Assembly: GCA_029204225.1 (NCBI GenBank)
Contig: CM055107.1
Location: 8,671,472-8,735,471, forward strand
DNA: 64,000 nucleotides
Direction of reading: 5' to 3'
Source: Diphasiastrum complanatum
Lineage: Eukaryota > Streptophyta > Lycopodiopsida > Lycopodiales > Lycopodiaceae
Made by a program: the position numbers and the translations under genes. Every line of letters begins with the position of its first letter. The stretch's first letter is position 1. Shown here piece by piece: positions 55,412 to 64,000 of this stretch. The notes under the pieces were generated by a model, which did not search any database, was not told the origin of the DNA, and saw nothing but the letters and a program-made list of their open reading frames with translations.

Positions 55412-58012
55412 TTGGCGACTACCACTGGGTAGTATGGTCCTCATACGGCAGACCCAGAGTCTCTGGTTTTGCAGACCAGCTCCTGGTGGTGGATCAAGTT
55501 AGTGGGCTCAGCACCCTTGCTAGGTGATGCTAACCACAGTGAGTTGGTAGGATGTCTTCAACAACTTCCTACCCAAAGGCCATCGATTTAGCCCTTAGGA
55601 TCCACCTGCAACCGGATTGGAATTAACCACAGCATCTTTGAACAGTTTGGTGTCTTCATACCTGTAAAAACCCACCTGTGACCTAAATGGCAAATGCTCC
55701 CAATTCCATCAGATGTAAGGCAATGCCCACTTTCGGACCCATGCATGGAGGGGGATATCCAAATGCAAATCTCAGGATTGGAGATGGGATGATATGGATG
55801 AAAGTCATCAATATTGTGTCTAACACCGTGTCATTGATGTGTGTGTGAATGCATACGCAATGAGGCTTTAGTGCCCCAACTCTGAAACCGGTCCAGACTG
55901 GTGATTACCAACTTTTTTTTTTTTTGTTTAGACATTCAACTTATACTCTCTAAGAACTAATTCAACAGGGAATAACCATCTAGTCTCCTCTCTGTACTGA
56001 CTCTTCTCTCAAGCCCTATATTCTGACAGTAGTCCATGTAAGACAACTTACTATTGGGCGGTTTTCCCAACACGCACTTAAGTCTAACATTCATCCATCA
56101 TGCACTTACGTAAAAGCCAACTCAGAAACGTAACAAGCTTAACCATTCAGACTTAAGAAAACTGGAATCCCAACCAACTCGAAAGCCAACTCAGAAACGT
56201 AACAAGCTTAACCATTCAGACTTAAGAAAACTGAAATCTCAACCAACCCAAAAGCCAACTCAGAATCCGTCCTCAAAAGGTAACCAAAGGCAAAGACAAG
56301 CCACACATGAAACCCGAGGCATAGTGGTCGCCAAACTGACCAATTGGCATAGCGGCAAGCCACACGTCGATGACGAGGACCCTTAGGCACCGGCGACACA
56401 AAAAGGTTGTAGTAGGAGTCCTTCCACTTGGACCAGTCCCGGAGGCGAAACCGAAATGGTAATCATCCCCAAGGATCAACTTTATTAGATTTGGAAGAGG
56501 TTACATTCATACATAGACTGATCGGTCTCGAGGCCACCAACACATGCTGGGCATTGTGCCTGGCTCGTGCTGGTAGAGGGAGCTGAGGCTTGGCAACTGG
56601 ACTCCTGGTGCTGGTTGAGCTGCCCAAGTTTCTGTCTGCCGGACTCCCCCTATAGTTCTGATATGATTCGGCGCACCCCCTCTGTTCTGAAACATAGTGC
56701 TTTCTGGTAAAGCACGCTTTTTAGGACTTAGTTTTTATTTCACTAATTAAGCCTGGCAAGCCTGGCAGAATCAGTCTGGCTCCCGGACATGGGTCCCGGG
56801 AGCCGTTCCGGCGGCAGAATCAACTTGCTTCCTTACTAGGCCATGACTCGAGCTCCAGAGCTAGCTCATGACTTGTGACTACTTGACTGGCTCACCACAG
56901 GTCGGAGGCTCAATCCTTGACGTTCTAACTTGCTCTGGGACCTTAGGGAGCGTCACCCCTTAGAGTCTTATAGGGCACACTGGGTGCACCTGAGTCAGCT
57001 TTACAACAGCAGATGGGAGGAACACTCGGGCCTTGGCAGCCTGAATGTCAAAGGGAATAAGCCCAAGGTAATAAGGTCTCTATAGGTGAATTTGCGGCAT
57101 TGAAAGGGTGCATGAATAGTAAGACCCATAGGTGTCTGAGAGCAAGGAACATGAAGCAAGGGAGGGAAGCTTGTTAGGTGGAAAAAAATGGGTGAAAACT
57201 CAAGAACAACTAGTGTGGTCAACAATTTGTGATCGAAGCAAGCAAGAAGAGTTTGTGAAAGAAGAGATGTGTGCAACAAGCATAGCCGGCTCGCATGAGG
57301 AAGTTGCCACATGAGCAAAATCAGCAAACGATGACATAGAATTATGGTCAGAAGCAACAACGATCTGTGAAGATAGCTCACAAGAGATGTATATGAGGCA
57401 GGATCAATCGAGAGGACAGGAGGGAGGCTGAGAGTAACTTGTTGTCACCCTCAACCACACCATCACTGGTGTGTGAAGGCATTCATGGTGATGCACATAC
57501 GTTGCTATCTCCCACTGCCATCATCGTTTGCTAATCTTCCTTGTAATTGAAAACTCTTTTTGGTTTCCAAGAGAGGCTCAAACTTGACAATTTTTTTTTT
57601 TTGGATGCCAAGGTAACCCTTCCAACCGTATGACTAGGCGGCAACATTGAAATGAACCAAAATATTTTCGCGCTCACTTTGCTCTTTTCCTCCTCCTCTG
57701 CTTCGTCTTCTTTGTTTAATCACTTTGCTTCTTCTGCTTTATCTTCCTCTGTTTGATAACTTGTTTCTTCTACTGGCTTCTTCTTCGTACACAATCGCTT
57801 GCTTTTCTTTAAATTTTACAAGGACCATGATGTTGTAGCGCCACCATCGTTAGGAATAGAATGTGTGTTGTATCCTTTGATCTGTTCAGATATTAACTAC
57901 AGAACCTCCTGTCAACGGACCAAAATCACCTTCTTTAAGCATTACAAAAGACATGAAAAACTCACGATTGGTGCTAAAAAAAAATTTATTACTAAGAGTC
58001 ATTCCGAAATCT
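55412..58012. other. Non-coding stretch with a 69-bp tandem duplication
   Basis: Units of 69 bp start aaagccaactcagaa at 56113, 56182 and (partial) 56251. Elsewhere the region is GC-richer (56270-57000) with short mirrored open frames, none recognisable. A CCCGGGAGCC-like palindromic stretch occurs near 56795. No gene is supported. Confidence 0.4.
56113..56265 (+). repeat. 69-bp tandem repeat, two full units and a partial one
   Basis: Each unit begins aaagccaactcagaa, passes through aacaagcttaaccattc and cttaagaaaactg, and ends tcaaccaac. The first two units differ at a handful of bases. Confidence 0.92.
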
Positions 58013-59789
58013 TTTCCACTAGGAAAATACTGGATTTTAGGAACATTCTCTAAATTCTTTTACTGAAGTGTGAAATTCAAGTTCTATAAACCACTAGTAA
58101 TTAGAGACTGATCGCAATGTATCAAAAATGACAATCATCTTCACTACAAAAAATTTTAGATTACAATCCAGAATCACATCTAGATATCCAAAGTCCTGGA
58201 GAATATCAATTCAGTTGTTATTCTTGGATTCATTATGATTCGTTATCCATTTGAGCTCTCTGGGATATAATCACTAATGAGCTGAGTCTATTTCTTAATT
58301 TAGGAATACTCTATCGCAAGAATATTGTATATCCAATGCACATAATTTAACTGATGAACTGAAATGATTCACTAATCATGTGTCTTATAAGCAATATAAA
58401 ACAAAACCATCAATTTCTGGTGAATCCTCTTCACACTGATCGGTCTACCAATTAACTTCATCCTGGAGTATCTACTCAAGTTAATTGTTTATGATTCAGA
58501 AATCTCAATGTCCAGGTGCAGTTTTAATTATACATGTATAACACCACATTTAGATCCTTATCCAAATCATTTATAAGTTAATCCATAAATCTTTTATACA
58601 AAGATTTGTTAACTCTGCAAGTATCTATCAAAACAATACTTGATCATATGCTTATGTTCGCTTAGGTTAAGTACACTAGATAACCTTAGTAACTAGTATT
58701 ACACAGTAGATTCATACAAGATTAATCGTGCACATATGAGAATAATCTCACTATGACCCTGTACATAAACACATTTTTATCTAGCAGATTCCTCCAGAAC
58801 CCACATATGTTACTCACATATCTCACTGAGATCTTGTAACTCGGCTAGAAAATATTTTCTATTTCTCTTGAGTAAATAACATATCCGGGAAATCTCTTAG
58901 ATGAATAAAATTCACTCTCAACAGTTTTCCAATCCCACTTACCTCTAATTACATAATTTCTCCCACTGATTAACCCCTCTCTGATCCTAGTACTTAAACT
59001 AAGATTAGGTTAATCCAATATAGAACTCTCAAACTTAAATTCTGATCAAACTTACTTCTATTCCAATCCAAATGAAATTAGTAACCTTTGACTTTTTATT
59101 GTACTACTTATAGATAATGACTCAAATTTCAAACTTGTTCTAGTTCCAGATTGTCCACACAATCCCTAGTGAATTTTTCTTATTTTGAAAAGTTCCAATT
59201 AGGTATCTTACTCTGAATCTGTCCGAAATTGCTTTCAGACTAAATCTCATTTCTATATCGTAGTTGGTTCTCTTCTGAAAACTATGCAACCAACAGATTC
59301 CCATATAGAATTTTATCCCACCACTTCACCCCTCCTTTTAGAGAAATTATAAATTTCTATAAGTTAACTGAAAAGATGCTATATGAAAATATCTAAATTC
59401 TAGAAAAATCAGTAATAAGTGCTTCCACTAAAGGATTCACCACATTACACACAAGACTTTTCCTTCAAATATTTTCACTCTGAGTGATAGAAACTACTAT
59501 TCCATCAAAATTCATTTATGCAACAGAGATATTCCATGGTTTAAGAAATTGAAACATGTTAACCTTAGAATTTATCTGAATTCCAAGTCTATTCACCCAA
59601 GTAGTAATTTATATGACATAATAGTTTTTTGGAAGAATAGCTTCATGCCAGAAAGAATCATATAACCAGTCTGATATCCATATTTGAGAAATTACTAAGA
59701 AGTAAAAGATTAATTAAGAAAGCGAGAAATAGATTTGAGGGCCTCTGATTTTGTAAATAATGAGATATCACTTTGGGACCTAGATTAAA
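58013..59789 (+). repeat. 1.77-kb dispersed repeat, copy 2
   Basis: Same orientation as copy 1 at 18887-20651, similar throughout. The phrases 'ttccactaggaaaatactgg', gagctctctgggata, tacttgatcatatg, tcgtgcacatatg and agatttgagggcct occur in the same order in both. Confidence 0.8.
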
Positions 59790-62299
59790 CCTCAAAATTT
59801 TCCAAAATACCCCACATTTGATCGAATGGTTTTCTTCTTTCCCATATCGCGACTAGGTACTAAAAAAACCATTGATCATCAGATCTTTACAATCCTAGAA
59901 TTTTCTTTCCAAAATTATTGACGTCTCATACCATCAGTTTTTCCTTCTAGAAAATCCTTAACCGTCTTATTTGATATTCTAGAGATCCATTGATCATAGT
60001 TGTCCTACAATCACTAAAGGAAATTCTCTTGTTCCCAAACACTGGAGAATCCATTTATTTGGATGATTGGCATGCCTATCAGATGGATACCCAAAATTCA
60101 CATCTGATTACGTGACTTACACAGAAGAATTAACATGGTTCAATATTACATCCTGATTCTTTCTGGTTGATGATAAGCTTCAAACCCCTATTGATGCATC
60201 AAATCTAGGGAGAATCTTCTGTCAACTAACAGATCCAATGTAATCCACGTATCAGATTCCACTTCTAACCTTACAATTGACATCCAAAAATGCGGATAAC
60301 TCAGTGATTACAAAGATATCAGTTACGAATTGAACTGAATGAATTCTAACCAAAAAATTAATAACCAGTATTAAGCAATAATGTACAGAGATTACTAAAA
60401 TCGTAACTGCGAAATACATTTCTCGATCACACTTACTACCTCTGATGTCCACTCATCTTTCTTCAGAATTTTCAGTTCCTTGAAAATCTATTTCAGCTAA
60501 GATACCAAGAAGATGTAACAACATTAGTAAATGTTTTAAAAAAAATAATTACTATAGGAAAAAGTCCAAAACAATTTCATTTCTATCCTATACCTGGGTT
60601 GAATATAATTCATAATAGGATTTTATTGGAAATGAAATCCGTTATGTAATTTCTATTATTCCAAAAAAAATTCTTTTTATTGACTGGTTTGACATTACTC
60701 TGTTAATATTGACAAAACCTATCCAAACATAGAATATGAAATTACATGAATGAAAATTCCACCAATAGGATTTCAGTAATTCTTGAACCGTATCTTGTCA
60801 GATTTACTGACTAGATAAAGAATACTATCGCCACTCATCCAATCTGGTCATTTCATTTTGTCTGACGATTTTAATTCAAATTTAACGAGTTTTTTGCACA
60901 AACGTTCACTTGACTGATTATTATCGATCAACATCGATTAGAAAACTTATCAGACAAGTAATTGATTCCCAATTATCAAATGAAAATTCAACCAAAAAAA
61001 AAAAAATCAAATTTTAACTTTCAATTTGGGAGTTCAACTCCAAAATTAAAAAATGACAGCACAGTAAAAACTGTTGGCAATTCATTGCGGTTCATTATGT
61101 AAATTTTAACTTATCTATCACCGAAAAATAATTTAGACTTAGTGAAAACACTGTGATCAATTTTTGACTGATAAACTCAGTTTAATCAATTCACTAATCT
61201 AAACTGATTCCATAACAAAAAAAATGACCGAAATTTTGATTTTTTTCAGAAAACTCAAATTTTGCTTTATTTTACGCAATTCAAAAATTTTGACGAAAAT
61301 ACTGTTAGTACAAAAGACAATCGAAGTCGAAAAAATCGAAACATTGTTCGGACGTCTACGACTCCTCAGTTTCTGATCAGACAATGGTTGTCTTTGACGC
61401 CTGAGGAGCTCGCGTTATCATACTGCTTCCAATCTCAAAATTGATGCTACCAACAGTCTTAAACCATCAATTAGACTTCCATGAAGCATTCATACTGATC
61501 CTAAGATGCAGTATAGGCTGAGAACAAAGATTTCTTGATTTGTAGAAGTCAAAATAGCTTCAAACTTGATGGAGATGGTGCATAAGCCACCGACCATCAT
61601 TTCACAGGTCTGATAAAAGGAATGCTAATCATGCTGTAATTAATTTCAGAATGATCTCCTTATGGATCTGGAGAGATCCATCCCCCAAAAATCACCAAAA
61701 GTGGTCATTTTTTGAACTTTTTTGACTTCCTACAAGTTCAATTGCTGGAATTATTGGTTCTAACTTCATAGAAAGCTACAAAAGACTTTGGTTCCCTCTT
61801 TACAAGATCTACATGGTGTTTTATAGCCACCTACTATCCAACTTTATGAAAAAACAAGCAAAAATGATTACTTTTGGCTATTTTTCGATTTTTTCATCAC
61901 CATAAAGTGAAAATTCATGACATACAACTCTTTCTCTAACACATGCAAACCCATTTACAGAATTACAACCATCTAATTGATCTGATCTTGCTGGAAAATT
62001 TATGTCGCATTGAAAAATCATCTCGCCTCATATTTCACTATAAGCATACAGTGATTTCAAATGTTCTGCTAGTCCTGCTGCAGTTTTTGCATTGAGCACA
62101 CCAAGATTTTCAGTCTTAAAGCTCTAGTCCCAAATTTTGGAACGAGCATGAAGAGAAATTATTACATCTCATGCTTAACTAGCTATTATCTGAAGTTAAC
62201 CATACCAGTTAAACATTGGGCAAGGCAAAAACTCAAAAAATAGTGACCAGAAGTTACTGGTTTGCATTCTCTCTCCACGTAATCTCTCTCTAAAGTGAA
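59790..62299. other. AT-rich non-coding stretch
   Basis: No gene is recognised. Short open frames (60252-60452, 61199-61444) lack features. An A13 run lies near 60995. The end near 62280-62338 (gagagagattacg) may be the edge of an unrecognised element, because the Copia reverse transcriptase is cut there. Confidence 0.35.
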
Positions 62300-63034
62300 A
62301 TTTCTTAAAGGGCCCATTTTGAGTCCATATTTCTACTAATGAGATATGTTGTCTGTACATCCATTTGATGTATCTCCAAATCTGCTACAACAACAAACAA
62401 TAACAAAAGTCGAATAGAAGAATGCTTGACTACTGGACTGAAGGTCTCAATGTAATCGACATTGTATACCTGAGAAAATCCTCTAGCGACAAGTCGGGCT
62501 TTTCTTTTGTCGATGCTTCCGTTTGCTTTGTACTTGACTTTGAAAATCCATTCGCAATCAACTACATTTCTGCCATGACAATCGTTCATGTCTGGTTCTT
62601 AATAAGAGATAAATACTCTTTATCCATAGCTTCTTTTCAGAGATCATAATCGCGCTGACTGAGTGCCTCTTCGACAATCGTCGGCTCTTGAACAAGGTAG
62701 GCTGCAGACTCGTCGATATTCCTGGCAGGTGGTCTGTTGGTTCTTGATGATCTTCTGGAGAATAGAGGAAGCTCATCATTTTCATCATACTGTAGTTGTT
62801 GATTTGCAACATCACCATCTTTGGATTCACCGTTGAAATGTTGTTCGTCAAAAGTGGATGAGCTTGGACCTTCAATGGGAATAGTCGACTGAGGAATTCG
62901 AAGTTCAATATGTCTAAAGAGTTAGACAAGTTGGCTACATGGGCTTTTCCTTTTCCCTTAAGGTTGATAATCTGATCTTCGATGAAGATGACATCCCAGC
63001 TAGTGAATATCTTCGACTCGATGGGATCGGACAA
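62300..63034 (-). pseudogene. Copia integrase C-terminal linker and reverse transcriptase N-terminal fragment
   Basis: On the minus strand, SKIFTSWDVIFIED (integrase C-terminal region) is followed, through frameshifts, by ELPLFSRRSSRTNRPP, QEPTIVEEALSQRDYD and KKLWIKSIYLLL, then the frame 62589-62305: VDCEWIFKVKYKANGSID, KARLVARGFSQVYNVDY, IETFSPVVKHSSIRLLL and LEIHQMDVQTTYL. The order is correct for Copia. The sequence is cut at about 62338, before the catalytic YVDD motif. Confidence 0.88.
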
Positions 63035-64000
63035 TTTGCAAGCTATTGCGAATGAGGTGAATAGTGTTTGGAAATATTTCCAAGGTATCTAGTGGATTCT
63101 AGTAACAATCTTTTGGTCTGATTTCTGCTATGCGAGTTCAGTAGATCTTTCTTAAATATTCCTTCTGCATTAATGTCATTGTTAACATCTTCAAAGTGAC
63201 CTAGAAGAATATTCCATATTCTAGGATACCCTATCCTTTCATTCTCATGTAACTATCGATCACTCAGTAAATCGGATTGTTATTCACCACTCTCGGAGAT
63301 GTTCTAGCAAATTCGACGATTTTCAAGTGATTGTCGTTTTCTGCATTGGGTAGTACTGAGTAGTTCAACTTGTGCGTTCTCTTTTCGATTCTAGGTGATG
63401 TGCTCCTATGTCAACTCAATTTCAACTAGACATGCATCTACATTCTTGCTTGAGGTTGGCATGATATTCATCATGCAATCGGTGGTTTCTTGTGTGTCAC
63501 AACTAAAAATTTGCCTATTTAACAAGGTCCTAGTAAGGTCCTAGGATCATTGTCTTACTAAATACTGATATTGCCCCTTTTTCTGATATGATTTGTAAAG
63601 TGCGTACGTACCTGAATCCATTACTTGTGTAGCTTTTTCTACTTCCCCTATTGAGTCATTACTTTCCACTATACCCATCCTTTCTATTATATCTCAACAC
63701 TTCATTTCACAATACTCCCCATTCCCATTATAATGCCCCGACCCAACTTTGTTTTGACAATTGTTGAATTTTTATGCCTATCATTGGTCAAATTGCCTTT
63801 CGTAGTATTAGGGGGAAGTTTTTGAAACTCACGGTATGATCCTCACAATACTAGTCAGTTGAAATTTTAGGTATGGCTTGAATTTTCGCCTACGTCACAT
63901 TACTGTATGGGGGAGCCGACATAAGGATTTTGATGTTGATTGTTAAGGTAGACCCCAAAAAGTGAGATTATTAATAATGTTTTCATACACGTAGGATGCC
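63035..64000. other. No gene recognised
   Basis: Non-coding. The part after 63720 has LTR-like wording (ggtatgg, gggggagccgacataagg) but no partner, PBS or PPT that I can support. Confidence 0.35.

Noticed and set aside
57001-57381. 126-codon minus-strand frame as a gene
   Set aside because: Leu/His-rich reading without domain, splice context or codon texture. It mirrors a plus-strand frame over the same bases.
58140-58160. cttcactacaaaaaatttt as a CACTA transposon terminus
   Set aside because: It lies in the middle of the 1.77-kb dispersed repeat and the other copy lacks the motif (caactgcaaaaaaa).

Overview
The window is nuclear DNA of a seed plant, probably a flowering plant with a repeat-rich genome. 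The species cannot be fixed from sequence alone. It is AT-rich and has no prokaryote-style operons. It carries many Ty1/Copia LTR retrotransposons primed by initiator-Met tRNA (TGGTATCAGAGC), a CACTA transposase remnant, long (GA)n tracts, a pseudogene of plant aminopeptidase P1, and intron-like GT..AG junctions. Almost all of it is nested and decayed mobile DNA. I see no intact ordinary host gene.

Layout. 0.9-3.5 kb: diverged tandem repeats and a foldback element. 4.2-7.0 kb: a decayed multi-exon transposase-like gene of a family I cannot name. 7.15-14.14 kb: two divergent genes sharing an upstream region made of CACGTG-bearing tandem repeats. The left gene (minus strand) is unknown. The right gene (plus strand) encodes a histone H3-like fold with a long novel C-terminal extension. 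A 4.3-kb Copia element (8142-12470, TSD ATTGG) has landed between them. 14.4-18.5 kb: two Copia remnants in opposite orientation around a satellite-like block. 18.9-20.65 kb: a 1.77-kb dispersed repeat, repeated at 58.0-59.8 kb. 21.8-23.6 kb: very long (GA)n and (GT)n tracts. 23.7-27.5 kb: a Gypsy-like remnant with a gag-like ORF bearing three zinc knuckles. 27.5-30.15 kb: a CACTA transposase remnant containing an open SET-domain-like ORF. 30.15-33 kb: an internally deleted Copia and part of another. 35.9-36.5 kb: the aminopeptidase P1 pseudogene. 37.0-39.1 kb: a tandem array of about 280 bp period, also found at 16.7 kb and inverted at 44.6 kb. 39.1-41.3 kb: a Copia gag-protease-integrase remnant. 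42.0-43.8 and 53.6-55.4 kb: two inverted copies of a large LTR-like repeat. 47.82-53.39 kb: a young, structurally complete LTR retroelement with TSD CACTA and one intact 1030-residue Gag-like ORF, lacking protease, integrase and reverse transcriptase. 62.3-63.0 kb: a Copia reverse transcriptase fragment.

Strongest signals: (1) the H3-like gene, whose tail keeps the K4 context but not K9 and which has a short spliced last exon; (2) the SET-like ORF lodged in a CACTA gene; (3) the young Gag-only element; (4) the unnamed transposase-like family at 4-7 kb. Whether the H3-like gene, its divergent partner and the 4-7 kb transposase belong to one multi-gene transposon is an open and checkable question. 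I found no matching terminal repeats for such an element by eye.
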